Positions 31,448 through 42,512 of a stretch of 64,000 bases of DNA are shown piece after piece. The notes below the pieces were generated by a model. It worked only from the letters and a program-made list of their open reading frames with translations, did not search any database and was not told where the DNA came from. This DNA is from Aphrocallistes beatrix (Eukaryota; Porifera; Hexactinellida; Sceptrulophora; Aphrocallistidae), in the NCBI GenBank assembly GCA_963281255.1, contig OY725488.1, positions 6,235,524 through 6,299,523 on the forward strand. The letters run 5' to 3'. Positions within the stretch are counted from its first letter, which is position 1; the number at the start of each line of letters is the position of its first letter. The position numbers and the translations under genes were made by a program.

Positions 31448-34400
31448 CTAATTGGGAGAGGATGGAAATGTGTACATTAGAGCGAATGAAATCTCTTCGG
31501 CGCTGGGACAAGCAATGATGAGTTTGTCCGTCTCTTGGTAGTATTGAGTGATGAAGGATTGTAGCTCTTGGAATTGGTTGTGAATGTTAAGCCTAACGGG
31601 GCGGAATAGAATCTGGACAGTTTCTGTGTAGATTAGGTAGGTGTGCATCGACTCGAATATTAGTGGCACTTTAGTTTTCATTAGACTCAGAGTGTTTTCC
31701 ATTTCTTTGTGAAGAGCTTGCGGCTCTGCAAACGGTTGCTTGGTGATGGAAACTCCAGTGGCAGATCCGCTACGTTCAATCAATTGCTTGATGTTCTTGA
31801 ACTTGTCAAGTAGGACAGAGAGGGGGTGGGAGAGAATATTTGTCAGGTGAATGATTAACTCTTCACAAGATGATTTCAAGACTAAATCTACATCTTTCTT
31901 CGAATTTAAAGTTTTCTCCTTAAGCTCAGGAGCACCCTCTAGAAGGAACTCTAGGAGTGCGTTAGTTCGGTTTAAATTGAATATTTTGGTTCGTTTCTTG
32001 TAAGAAAATAATTCCTTAGCTTTTTCTTTCGTGCGCGTGAAATCTAACACTGTCTCTTTAACACTAAACTCAACTTCAAAGGGGACCAACTGTTCTCTGA
32101 GAATGAGCAGGTGTTTGATTAGAAAGAGCGACGCGTCGAGATTACCTAGACATGCGTGTTATAATAACAAGCTGTAACATTCAAGTAACACAGTCGAGTT
32201 GAACAACCTTTTTTGAGCTCAATTAGCTTAGATGCAGACTGGAGTGACTTAATGCACTCCACTATAGCCTCTTGGGAGATAGACTCAAACACTGACTTGT
32301 CCACGCAGTGATAGAGCTTGGAGAGACAGAGAAGTGTGCGTCTTACTGTGGGGTACCACATGGCGTGCTGGTCTGCTGGAGAAGCAGTGCTCTGAGATTT
32401 GCTGCTCCCTACAAATGCATTTGTTTACAGCAACTCTAATGCGTTAACACTAGCAATTCTAGAGAACGAGTGTTTCCTTTGAATTTTCGACGAAGCTAAT
32501 TACAAATACAATTTATTTAAGTAAAATGTGAGTAATACATTACGCTAACTTAACAGAAAGAATAAACATTGAATAAGTTCTTGAAATATAATTAACGATC
32601 AATGATAAAAGAAGAGATGGATTTATTTATTTAAAGGGTAAATAGAACTGGGATAAAATAAGTGTGTAGTGAGTTTGCCTTCTCTCTTATTCACTAGTTT
32701 GAATCTGAATAAACTCTCTCAAGCAATCCACTTCTAACAGTTGTATATTGAGGTGTGCTACGACAGAGGAAGGATTTGAGATTACGAAGACTGGTAGGTC
32801 AGCTGACAGGTTGTTGAACTCGCTATTCACAACCTGAGCAAGGTCCAGGAAGGCACAGCCCAATTCCTGACAGCTCTGCTGTTCTGCTGCCCCCTGCGGT
32901 TCTGAAACAAGTGTGAATTTGATGCTGGACGCATAAACAGACCCACTACCTTCAATCAGCATTCCTTGCAGCATTTTCTTCTTAATTTCACTGTCAGAAG
33001 CAGCCTGGAAGTCAAAATGCTTCTGGAAGTTGAATACGGCAGTTTCTCCGAGGTGAGGGATAGGAATGGAGTTGGGAGTCTCTAGCTCTTCTATGTCGTA
33101 ATTTAGAAATTCGTAATCTACATAGACCAAGTGATCCTTTGTGGGGCCCTGGTTCAACACAGAAGTAGCAGTGAGGGAATATATAACTATTGTGAAGTGG
33201 GGGGAGGGATGGATGGTTGGGATGGTTTCGAGGGTCATGGATACTTTCAAAGAGGAGAGGATGGTGTCCATTTCAGAGTTAATCGTATCCACCTCGGTTG
33301 GGGTAGGAGTTGTAGATCGAGAAGGGAGGGAGGGGACAGGTTCAGGAGGGAGAATCAGTGAAGATTCGGTTTCTATCTCAGCGATGAGACTGTCTAGCAG
33401 CACGTCATCTTGTTCTGACGCCACTGGACTAGGAATAAATTGTTCGCTGTATTCATTTCCACTGTGCTTGGAATACACATCCTCTCCGTTTAACAGATTC
33501 TCTGAAATAGTTGTCATTGAGTTAGAGTCTAGGGAACTCGCAGGGGGTTGTACTTGAGAGAGGTTAATACCATCAACATTGGGTAGTGTGGTAGTTTCCT
33601 TTAAAATAGTTCCTTCAAACTCCGAACCAGAGTCTTGCTGAGTCTCCTCAAGCGGGAGAGCTGATTCTACGGGAAAATCTCTTTCAGGATCTGAGTCGGA
33701 AAGGGTGTCCATAGGAGGAGGAATGTCAGCAGGGACATCTCCGATGGAGAACCCTGGAAGGTAGGACTTTGTCCAGTTGAAGTGGATGTTAATAGTGCCA
33801 ACCGCGTGGCCGGATGGGCTTAGGAGAGGGTAAGAGCCTCCTAGATCAGAAGAAGAAACGAGAGGAAGAAGAGATATGTTAGCTAGGCCTAAATACTGCT
33901 TGAGGTCTGGATCTGTGTCGTCAAATACGTACACTTGGAGCGGCTCTTTCTTCAAGTACGCGTCCAGCGCTCGGTCCATTGTCACAGGGAACTTCTTCTC
34001 GTCATTCCATCCCGGCTCAGTAGAAGAGGACACTATGTCCGTATCGTGGTCAGGGTACTCATAGAACCTGTACATCACATACGGAGATGGGACGGTTCCC
34101 TCTCTACGAGCTAACAGCTCCTTACAACTGGACACTCGAATCACCAGCTCATTCACTAGCTCGCTAGCCAAGCTCAGCTGCTGAGGTGCACTCTTCCCCA
34201 TGGCCAGGAGAGCGCTTGCTCTGTCTTGGTACAGACGGAAAGCCTCTTTCAGAGGGAGTCTGATCCTGACCCAGTACTCGAGGGTACCGAACTGGATCGT
34301 GTCCTGAAAGTCTCCCACCCCGGTAGCCACAGCGGTGCATGGGATCTTCCCCCCTACATTGTCGTGAAGAATGCATTTCAGATCAAGATGCCCCTTCGCG

Positions 34401-37400
34401 ACCAGTCTATACTCGAGTCCCTGGACCTGGTACACCTCTACGGGGACGGTCTGCTTCATGATGTACTCCAGGAAGAAGTCATCAACCTTAACTACGAAGT
34501 GAGACCTGGAGTCGAAGAGAGGCCGCGGGCCCTTAGTAACAGCTGTCATTTCTGTTTCAAACTCGAAGAAATCGTATGAGAGGAAGAAATGCGGCTCTGC
34601 TCCTTCCAAACTTTCCAGTACATCTGACTCAATTACTAACTGTTGCAGATGCACCTCTAGGAGATTCTGTCCTCTCTGTAACTCTATCTCCCTCTCCAGC
34701 GACCCCTCCTCATCCGAATCTGCGCCCTCTCGCATCTTCATTTGGTACCTCTTAGTACCATATGCGATATCCCGTAACTGCGTCTCCAGCTTGCGAATCT
34801 TCTCCGCTCTGACATCTAACACCTGGACGTATCCGTCTATCTTCTCCTCATATTCAATCTTCATCTGTTCCATTCGTATTTCTATTTTTTCCGTCTTCTC
34901 TCGTTCTGCTCGAGATATCACGTGTTGGACTTCCAGCAGTTTCTTAGTCTTGTCTAGTTCCAGTATGGTGTCATCGTGATCAGCTCTTGTCGCTAGCAGC
35001 TCCTTCTTAAGTTCCCGTGTTTCACCCAATTTCTCTTTTCTCTCTTTCATATAGACCAGCGCCTCTTCCAACTCTCTCCACTCAGTGACACCTTGCCCTG
35101 TTATGGAGGAGAGTCGCTGCTCTAACTCGCAATGCTCTGTCTTCAGCTTCTCATGCAACTCTTGAAGCCGAGCGAATTCCTCCTCAACGCTCTCTCGCTT
35201 AGTTCCCTCGCACTGCACTCTGTCCAGCGATTCAGACTTTCCAATAAGCTCTGACCGCAACTCTTCCAACTCGTTCTGGAGTTCGCGTACCTCTGCCTTG
35301 TGTGCTCGATGTCTCTCCTCATCAAGAGTACTCTTCACCAAAGAGTCATTAGTCTCTCTCAGGGATCTGTTCTCAGACTTCAAAGCTCGGACATTTTCCT
35401 CCAACTCTAGCAGATTGAGGTTCTTCTCTGTCAGAGATCTTAGCTGCGATAACAGCTGAGCAGACTGCTTCTGCTCCTCGCTCAGTCTACAATTGGCTGT
35501 TTCCAGTTCATTCATCGCCTGTGCGTGATCCTCTTTCGCTCGCTCGAGACTCAGTATGAGAGAGCTGTGCTCCGACTTGAGTGCACCCAGCTCACCACTC
35601 TTATCTAACAATTCCCGTTGCAATCTTAGGATATCGACGTTCTCTTTGTTGCTAGCCACTTCGTACAGGCCGCGTGATTTGGCTAGTTCTTGGCCCAGCT
35701 GCTCTATCTGCTGCTCGTACCTACTGCAAGCTAGCTCGTGACTCTTGTCCTGCTCTAGTATGGCGTTCTCCAGGATGTTAATCTGGGTTTTTAGAGAGAG
35801 TGCATAATCTTCCAACTTCTGGTTGTCATGTCTAGCTTGCTCGAGTAGACTGTGTCCGTACCGAGGAGGATGTTGTGCGACGAATTGAGACGCATCTGAA
35901 GAGCTCCTATCCATCTTAGAGCCGCTAAGGGATCCCCGTTTCCCATCTAACCTAGAGGGAGGCCTCCTGACGATAGACTGAGACTGAGCTTTACTCATTT
36001 GCACTTTTTGCTCCAGTTTCTCGTTCTTCAGTTCCAGCTCCGTCACCTTACTCTGGAGGCTGTCCACCATCTTGTGCAGGAGAGGATTGACAGACTTAGT
36101 GCCAGGACCGCTACTGTCAGAGTTCAGTTTACTCTGGAGAGCTTTTAGCTTATTCATTTGTACGAAGAGATGCTTACACTTGTCTTCCTGCGCTAGAGAC
36201 ACCTTCTTTAATTCTTCGAACTCTTGCAACAGCCTCAGGTACTTGTCCTCCAGATCTCCTCTGGACAGCTTGGAGACTGTGTGGGACTCTAGGTACAGGT
36301 TCTTCTTCCGACTGGGGACACTCATTGTGCTAATTCGTGTAAGTAACAGAAACAATTAAATAAGAAAATATAATAGTTAATATAATAGCTTTTAAAATAG
36401 GTATGCTAATCGTGAAACGCAAAACACGGATTATTGTATGTACGTACGTATATGCAGGTGCGTTAAAAGTTCTGCAACAAAATTTGCTGATGTATTATAC
36501 TTGCACATGAGGATCTAGCCTCCGATAGTTCTTTCTACTTGAAAATTATAAGGATTATTTTAGTTATTTTGCAATCCAATTGCCTATATTTCATAATTTA
36601 TTTGCTAAGGTGGATCATAAATGTTTGTGTTTAGAAAATAAAAATAAAAAAAACTCGAATGCCAGGTACATTTTATGAATATATTTAACAATTGATGTTC
36701 TTATTGATGATTACATGCGTATAAATCAAATGAAATGATTATATATTAGTATTATGAATTAACAACTGAATATTGGAGACATACATAAATATTTTTAATC
36801 CGGAGGAAATAGTCATTTTCGAACTTGACACTTTCGAAATCAGATTATTGGAGTCCCGGGTATATAATTTTTGGTGTAATAAATAGATACTAGATTTCAG
36901 AGAAACCGATTTATAAAAGTTAAACTAAATTATCTTAGTCAAACCAAAAAAGTAAAATTGATTGTTGCAGGACTTTCGACGCAACCTGTAGATAGCAATA
37001 TGTATTCGAAAGAATGAACTAGATGCTATAGCTCACCAATAGAAGAAACACTGGCTACTTCAGATAGTGGAGTTGTAGATTCACTGATTCCTCTCTCAAG
37101 TCCGATACCAATTTTCCTAGCCAGCACAAGCTTCTCTGGATAAGCTAGGTCTCCTCCCACGGGCTTGTAACCTAATTGATGGAAGTTTACAAGACTAACA
37201 ACATTCAAACTCGGAAGTATGAAATAGAGCAACAGTAGTATTATATTATGAACAGTATTCACCTGATATATCTGAATGAATGTATTTCTGAGCTCGGTAT
37301 ATGAATCTCTGTTGAATATCCTGAAGAAGCCGTCTAATCATCTCTGCGAAATCTCCTAGCACCCCCTCGTGTAGCTTCACCTTGTTCTCCAATATTTCAT

Positions 37401-40281
37401 TGGAGAGAATATCACATAGACTGGTGAGAGTCTCGAGATGCAGCAATCTAATACAGATCGGTCTCACAAACTCATAGAAGTAGGAGCAGAGTGAGTTGAT
37501 GATCTGGCTGATAGCGTGCCCCCCAGTGGCGAAGAAGTGTGCATAGAGTTGAAATTCGTCCAAGCAGAACTGGCAGACGTAGAGACAGCCAGATCGCATG
37601 AAGGAGGAGATGTCACGAGAGCATTGCTTTTCCAGGGCAGACAAGTACTCGCTTATCATTGGCATTATGAGAGTAATTCGCTGTTGGAAATAGGAAAGAT
37701 GGCAGTCATACAGGAGAGTTCCAAACTCCTGGGTTTTGAGAGCACGCTGTTCCAACTCCTCCAGAATGATCTTCACTTTGGAACCGTATGACTTGAATTT
37801 GCCATAGAAAATCGAAGGATGAGAATCAAGGTTAGAGGCTTTAGTGCCTTGTGATACGCTCTCACTCGCTGCCTTGAAAACGCTTACAATGTATGTTCTA
37901 ATCATGCTGAGAGCCTTCGATAGCGCCAGGTTGAATTTTGCTAGATAAACTGTAGCTTCCTTGTAGTCCTGGTGTTGGAGGAAGAAACTAATGCATTCGT
38001 CTATCCGAGACAACATCGGTATAAACGAAACATTCGTTACAGAGAAAGCAGGCGAATTCAGGTGTCTGTTAATATCCTCCAATTCGTCGAAATAGTCGAG
38101 ACGTCTTGAAATGTTTTCAGCGCAGTTCAAGAGATCTGTGGTCTCATTCATGAGAGAGGTACAGGAGTTATGCAGTGAGTCTGTCCTCTTCTTCACCTGT
38201 TCGTAGTTTTCAAGAATGTAATCCAAGTTATCTCGAACATTAGATATCTGTGAAGTTACTTCACCACAAAACGAATTAACATGTAGCATTTCAGACTGGA
38301 GCTTCAAGAATGGAGCCTGTGCTTGATGAGTTTTGGCATTCTCAACTTCAGAACAAAAATCCAGAAATTGTTGAGAATCGAATATCCCTACAAAAGGATG
38401 ATATCTCAATAACTACAATTTTACAGAGCTGTATCGTAGTTCTTGGCAGAATAATACTTTAAAGGCAACCAAAAGGAATCACACAATCCTACACTGCTGC
38501 ATTACTATAGTCAAAGTATATATTTCTAAAGCAACCACATCGAGAAGCTTAGACTAAATGCAAGACAATACCACCTCAACTATAAATATACCTTTCTTCA
38601 TTGTTTCAGTGGGAATTCTTCTCCATTCCGATTTTCGTGTAATTTACCTGCGTCACAAATGACAACTTATCAACACTACCGAAATACAACCTTGGGCAAT
38701 TGCCTGAAGGAGACCCTGGATGAATTGATCCAATCCCAGAACATTTCTTCTGATTTGGGTATTCTTGTTTTGAACCAGTTCGATCGCGCGATGAACCATT
38801 TACTCAAAGATAAAGTCCGCAACAAATTCACTTTCAAAGGTGATCTCCACACTTACCGCTACTGCGATAATGTGTGGACTTGTGTGCTCAAAAACGCAGA
38901 TTTTAAACCGAACGCTAAGGATAGTAACGATGGGAGCATTCGTGTGGAAAAAGTGAAGTTTGTCGCCTGCGAAGCTATTCAACAGAGAGCTGGTGAACCA
39001 TAGGCAATAGACCATGCAGCCAGGGATGTACAGTACTTTTCATGTCACCAATTCTAATACATGATATTTTACATTTTTGAACGGGAGGTTTGCATCTGTA
39101 TTCTTTCTATCTTGTGACATTATTGGTAATTATTCAAGAGATTCAACAACAATCATTAAATAATTAACAAAAATGTATATATTGTATGTAATAATAAATG
39201 TAAAAGAGCTTGCAAATACCTAGCCTAGACCAGTGGCCCCAAACCTGGGGTCCACGGGGTCTGAAATGTTATATTACGATTAATGGGAGGGGGACAAGAT
39301 GTAGAAATTTTGAGGTTTACGGCCAAAAAGGTTGAAATCCGCTGGCCTAGACCATGAAGTAGGATAGGAAAAGGATGCACAAACGAACATAATAAAAAGA
39401 GAGGCTCAAAAGTTATCGCCCGCTGACCAAAAAAGAAATATATTAAGGATCAGTCTACACATTATACGGTTATCATACAGGCCAACCTGAGCCATGATAA
39501 AAGCGGGACGCAGCGTTGAATTTTGCGGGACATTGCGGGACGCAATAGAAAGTATTATAAACAGAAACGGGACGGTTGGCATGTATGGGTTATGCAGAGC
39601 ACTCCCTTTCAAACAAAAATGAGTGCACCTCATAATAAAGATGTTCAGCTAACATAGAATATGGATATACGTAGTGTAAAACAAATGTTGTCAGCTTCGA
39701 AGAAAGCCCCTGGACGCCACGGGGGAGGGGGGGGGGGGGCTTACAGTCCCCCAGACCCCCAGCTGGGTGGTGTCGCTTCCATCAGAAAAGCTTGGCTATC
39801 CCCACTGTATATATGCAGTCGACTCCGCTTAATAGGGTCACTGTTTAATCGGGTCAACCGCTTAATCGGCCACTTTAGGCAGGACCGGAATAGCTCTCAC
39901 ACATAGAAGCTAATACAAAATATTTTCGGGTAATAGGGTTCTCCGCTTAATCGGGAAAAATTCCTCTGACCGATGTGACCCTATTAAGTGGAGTCGACTG
40001 TGTTAGAATAGAATTGCTTTTGTTTCAAACTGTAGAAGTATTTACATACCTGACTTGGTTCCATTCTTGAAAATGTGTTCCACTAAGTGCGCGACAGGAA
40101 TCGATGAGTTTTTGATTAACGTGTCAAGAATCTCTTTGTTAGAATATTCATCTATCAGGTGAGCGGGAAAGATTCGCTCATTCGCAAGAAGTGACAACTC
40201 AACAATACTGTTTGTCTCAACAATGGAGAGACTAGCTAGTTCAGAATCCCATCGTGCCAAACGATCTATAGTGTCACTCAT
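31448..40281 (-). CDS. COG3: Conserved oligomeric Golgi complex subunit 3, five exons, host of two nested genes
   Basis: Exons 40050-40281, 37263-38387, 37037-37171, 32208-32408 and 31448-32145. All four introns (1662, 91, 4628 and 62 bp) have GT/AG ends and every join is in frame: ..GTKS G IFDSQQF.., ..SDIS G YKPVGGDLAYP.., ..VSSI G SSKSQ.. and ..LKK G NLDASLFLIKHLLIL... The 796-aa product matches COG3, a tether subunit for retrograde vesicles in the Golgi (human 828 aa). Markers: RLARWD near the N-terminus, coiled coil (about 85-165), LNSP..SVTNVSFIPML, the C-terminal SPADQHAMWYPTVRRTLLCLSKLY, NALLEFLLEGAPE, SKKDVD and IIACPS. Intron 1 contains TFIIA-gamma on the other strand; intron 3 contains a complete RPGRIP1L-like gene on the same strand. 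The start is MSDTIDRL; an upstream in-frame Met (MDIVFYF) is less likely. Confidence 0.9.
32687..36326 (-). CDS. RPGRIP1L: RPGRIP1L-like ciliary transition-zone protein, nested in COG3 intron 3
   Basis: About 1212 aa in one exon from MSVPSRKKN (36326); a Met ten codons upstream (36355) is also in frame. RPGRIP1-family proteins are scaffolds of the ciliary transition zone. Layout: a long coiled coil (about 20-555), first C2 domain (about 555-690, containing FFLSYDFFEFETE and VYQVQGLEYRLVAKGHLDL), second C2 (about 730-830, with SPYVMYRFYEYPDHDTDI and VYVFDDTDPDLKQYLGLANI), an acidic low-complexity linker, and a C-terminal C2-like RPGR-interacting domain (about 1040-1205, with YVDYEFLNYDIEELETP). 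The N-terminal LSRGDLEDKYLRLLQE matches the family's VSREELEDRFLRL type. Human RPGRIP1L is 1315 aa. It lies wholly in an intron of COG3 on the same strand, so it must have its own promoter just upstream (36356-36454). Confidence 0.87.
36356..37036. other. Intron remainder: RPGRIP1L-like promoter region and a mariner-like element
   Basis: Only about 100 bp (36356-36454) separate the start of the nested gene from a transposon-like element; the rest up to the COG3 splice donor (37036) is AT-rich. Confidence 0.4.
36455..36988. mobile_element. Mariner-like non-autonomous element
   Basis: Inverted ends CAGGTGCGTTAAAAGTTCTGCAACAA (left; first 18 bases CAGGTGCGTTAAAAGTTC) and, read inward from the right, CAGGTTGCGTCGAAAGTCC followed by TGCAACAA. 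TA follows the right end. The ends are of the mariner type; the 534-bp body is AT-rich with no transposase frame. Confidence 0.55.
38659..39003 (+). CDS. GTF2A2: TFIIA small (gamma) subunit, nested antisense in COG3 intron 1
   Basis: 114-aa single-exon protein matching the general transcription factor IIA gamma subunit, which stabilises TBP on DNA. MTTYQHYRNTTLGNCLKETL at the N-terminus, then LIQSQNISSDLGILVLNQFDRAMN (helical bundle, about 23-46), RVRN-like KVRNKFTFKGDLHTYRYCDNVWTCVLKNADF (54-84, beta barrel), and KVKFVACE near the end are all family hallmarks. Human GTF2A2 is 109 aa. The gene lies between COG3 exons 1 and 2 and is transcribed in the opposite direction, so the two transcripts would overlap before COG3 splicing. 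The start Met is that of the family. Confidence 0.93.
   Translation: MTTYQHYRNTTLGNCLKETLDELIQSQNISSDLGILVLNQFDRAMNHLLKDKVRNKFTFKGDLHTYRYCDNVWTCVLKNADFKPNAKDSNDGSIRVEKVKFVACEAIQQRAGEP
39231..39344. mobile_element. hAT-type MITE with 8-bp target duplication
   Basis: 114-bp element beginning CAGTGGCCCCAAACC and ending CCGCTG, flanked by the perfect 8-bp direct repeat GCCTAGAC (39223-39230 and 39345-39352). An 8-bp duplication and CAGTGG ends are the signature of hAT transposition. It lies in COG3 intron 1, downstream of TFIIA-gamma. Confidence 0.75.
39477..39600. repeat. Interspersed-repeat remnant
   Basis: AGGCCAACCTGAG at the left and CGGGACGGTTGGCATG at the right share an inverted GCCAACC core, and a related fragment occurs at about 2552-2588. 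The interior repeats GCGGGAC three times. Confidence 0.35.
39816..40000. mobile_element. Pogo/Tigger-type MITE
   Basis: Inverted ends CAGTCGACTCC(G/A)CTTAATAGG followed by GTCAC enclose 185 bp with internal copies of CCGCTTAATCGGG. The left flank is TATATG, the right TGTTAG, so the TA duplication is not clean. The ends resemble those of pogo/Tigger elements. Confidence 0.65.
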
Positions 40282-40387
40282 CCTGCTAGCTTTACTGAAA
40301 ATTATACAAACTATAATAGTAAAATAGAAAACTATGTCCATTTTATAAATATTTATTATATAAAGTGCCAAATACGGTAAATCACAT

Positions 40388-40857
40388 TGGGTGCTCTCAT
40401 AGGCGCCAAGTGTGGGTACCTGGGGGGGGGGGGGCCACCAGGTTCCACACAAACTTATAGGTACAACTAAACCAGGGTTTTTTAAGGGCGATCGTGGTGT
40501 AAAAATTACACCATTAATTTTGGGAGTTACACCACGATTTGGGTCGGCCGCTGCAGCGTGGGCAATATTTGGTTAATATTTTTTCGGTGGTTACACCGTG
40601 ATTAAGCTGAGTTACACCAAGGTCTCAACCAAAAAAAACCCTGAACTAAACCTCAAAATTATTTTAATTGAGTCTAAATATATATCCAAATTACATTTTT
40701 CTTCCACTATAGTCCGAGATTTTAGTTTCCCTAGGTAACAACAATAGCTGTATATCGATATTTGAGCATCTAAGATTTAAAAATTTTCTGGGACCCCCAG
40801 ACCCCCCCCCCCCCCAGTTTTATTCTATTTTCCAAAACTTGGCGCCTATGGATGCTC
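40388..40857. mobile_element. Palindromic element with G/C homopolymers, interrupted by a hAT MITE
   Basis: CATAGGCGCCAAG at about 40399-40412 is repeated inverted as CTTGGCGCCTATG at about 40838-40850; inside each end lies a homopolymer, G12 (about 40423-40434) and C14 (about 40804-40817). An outer GGGTGCTC / GATGCTC match extends the ends. The hAT MITE 40473-40643 is inserted in it. Not coding. Confidence 0.5.
40473..40643. mobile_element. hAT-type MITE with perfect 8-bp target duplication
   Basis: 171 bp, left end CAGGGTTTTTTAAGG and right end CCAAAAAAAACCCTG, flanked on both sides by AACTAAAC (40465-40472 and 40644-40651). The interior has GTTACACCACGAT-type inverted repeats. Confidence 0.8.
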
Positions 40858-41114
40858 TGAATGTATTGTATATGTTGTCACCTCTCACTGTCAAGATCAC
40901 TATTGCCAGTCTAATATTCGTCGCGAATAGATATTGTTCATGAGAAATATCGGTATTTATCAAGAAACTGAAATTCGAACATGCAGCCCAGAGTAAAACA
41001 ACGAACCAATTCCCGCAAAGCATCATTGGATATGATTAAATAACATAAACAACCTACAGCTAACTACACCTGTACTTGGCTAACCTACTCCACCAGAACT
41101 TAAATCAGTAGTAA
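40652..41114. other. Intergenic DNA between COG3 and NUF2
   Basis: Apart from the right half of the palindromic element (to 40857), nothing supported. Both genes are on the minus strand; COG3's 5' region must lie here or in 40282-40470. Confidence 0.4.
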
Positions 41115-42512
41115 CTATGAAACGTTATTCCGCATAAAGTACTCTTCTAACTGGTGCAAATTATTATTGAGCTCTTCTAGGCAGGTATTGTAGAATTCAA
41201 CATATTCTTCATGAGAAGTAATCAGTTTGCCTTTTTGTTCTTTATAGGATTTTCTGTAATCTTCCAACACTTCATTCAGTGAGCTTATGTCTTCTTTCAA
41301 ATCTTCAATGCTATTCAGATTCTTCTCCAATTCCCCCCGCAATAAGTCAGCCTCATCTGGAAGTGTGGATGAACTCCCCTCCAAAAGTTGTTGCTTCGAT
41401 GCAGAAGAGAGTCGATCGTACCTATCTTTGAGATTTTTCAGATTCTTGTTGGATACTGCTATGTCCTGTACCAAGCCCTCTAGCTTCATCTGCTTCTCCT
41501 CTTTCCTTAGAATTAGTTCATTATGTTTTTGTTTCTCAATGTCCATTTGTTGAACTAGAGGTTTAATTTCGGAGCAGCTTTGATGGAGAATTTCAAGTTC
41601 TGGTACATTACTATCTAAAGCGCCTATATTCTTCTTTCTGTTCACGATCTCTATTTCTAAGCCTTTCATTTCTGCATATAAAGCCTCGATCAATTTCTCG
41701 CTAGCAATTTTCTGCTCTAAAAGGCGATCAGGAGAAGTAACCACTTCATTGTCTTGCTTTTCTGTATTACGCTTGACGTCCAAAAGATAAAGCTCAGCTT
41801 CGTTCACTCGATCTTGCGTAATTAGAGCTTCTTTATCACATTCTTGCAGCTCGTTTTTAGCTAGCTGAATCTTCTTTTCGTACAACTCAATATCCGAATT
41901 TAGTACCATCATGTCTTCTTGGAGTTGACCTTTAGCAACCTCCTCCATTCTGATCTTTGCGTCAAGCATCTCGTCTCGTTCTCTCAATTCTTTCACTTCC
42001 TTCCTGAGAATAGCTACTTCGCGATTACCAGAGTTCTCCTCATCTATTTCATTTTGGTATTTCAAATTGTTTCTGCAATAGAATTGTATGAAAGAAAACG
42101 TCTTCTTGAAGAACATTACAGTTCTCGAGAGCTCTGGATGAGTTAGATCTTTTAAAACGAATTTCGCTCCACCCAAAAGTCGGAACATCTCTCGCACAAC
42201 GAAGAAGAAACGGATCATATGAGTAGCGTCAGCTCGGGATTTGCCACATGGATCAGGCTTCGTAAGAATAGCATTTTGTAGCTCAGAATCGTACAACTCT
42301 TCGAAACTCACCAGAGATAAACAGCGGAGAAAGAAGTCGTAGACTTGCAGTATGGCATTAGGGTTGCATCCGAGAATATCATCCACTGTGACTTCAGGGT
42401 ACTCTATTTGAAAAACTTCTTTGAGTACAGGAAAGGCTGACAAAATACCTTTTATATCATTTTTTCTTTGCTCTTGTCTTTTCCCTCCCTTTCTCTGCTT
42501 CTTTTCATCCAT
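41115..42512 (-). CDS. NUF2: Kinetochore protein NUF2
   Basis: 465-aa single-exon protein. NUF2 pairs with NDC80 in the Ndc80 complex, which attaches kinetochores to microtubules. The N-terminal half-globular region (about 20-150) has the calponin-homology-like layout of NUF2: ILSAFPVLKEVFQIEYPEVTVDDILGCNP, ILQVYDFFLRCL (human NUF2 has VLHMIYMRALQ in this place), MIRFFFVVREMFRLLGGAKFVLKDLTHPELSRTVMFFKKTFSFIQF. From about 150 to the end it is a continuous coiled coil rich in Glu/Lys/Leu. Human NUF2 is 464 aa. A lysine-rich N-terminus MDEKKQRKGGKRQEQRK is longer than usual; the start is the only Met there. Confidence 0.85.
   Translation of the reverse strand: MDEKKQRKGGKRQEQRKNDIKGILSAFPVLKEVFQIEYPEVTVDDILGCNPNAILQVYDFFLRCLSLVSFEELYDSELQNAILTKPDPCGKSRADATHMIRFFFVVREMFRLLGGAKFVLKDLTHPELSRTVMFFKKTFSFIQFYCRNNLKYQNEIDEENSGNREVAILRKEVKELRERDEMLDAKIRMEEVAKGQLQEDMMVLNSDIELYEKKIQLAKNELQECDKEALITQDRVNEAELYLLDVKRNTEKQDNEVVTSPDRLLEQKIASEKLIEALYAEMKGLEIEIVNRKKNIGALDSNVPELEILHQSCSEIKPLVQQMDIEKQKHNELILRKEEKQMKLEGLVQDIAVSNKNLKNLKDRYDRLSSASKQQLLEGSSSTLPDEADLLRGELEKNLNSIEDLKEDISSLNEVLEDYRKSYKEQKGKLITSHEEYVEFYNTCLEELNNNLHQLEEYFMRNNVS

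Noticed and set aside
32409-37036. COG3 as two separate genes or a COG3-RPGRIP1L fusion
   Set aside because: Consensus donor and acceptor join in frame to the exact COG3 order (..SPADQHAMWYP..), so one split gene with a guest explains it better.
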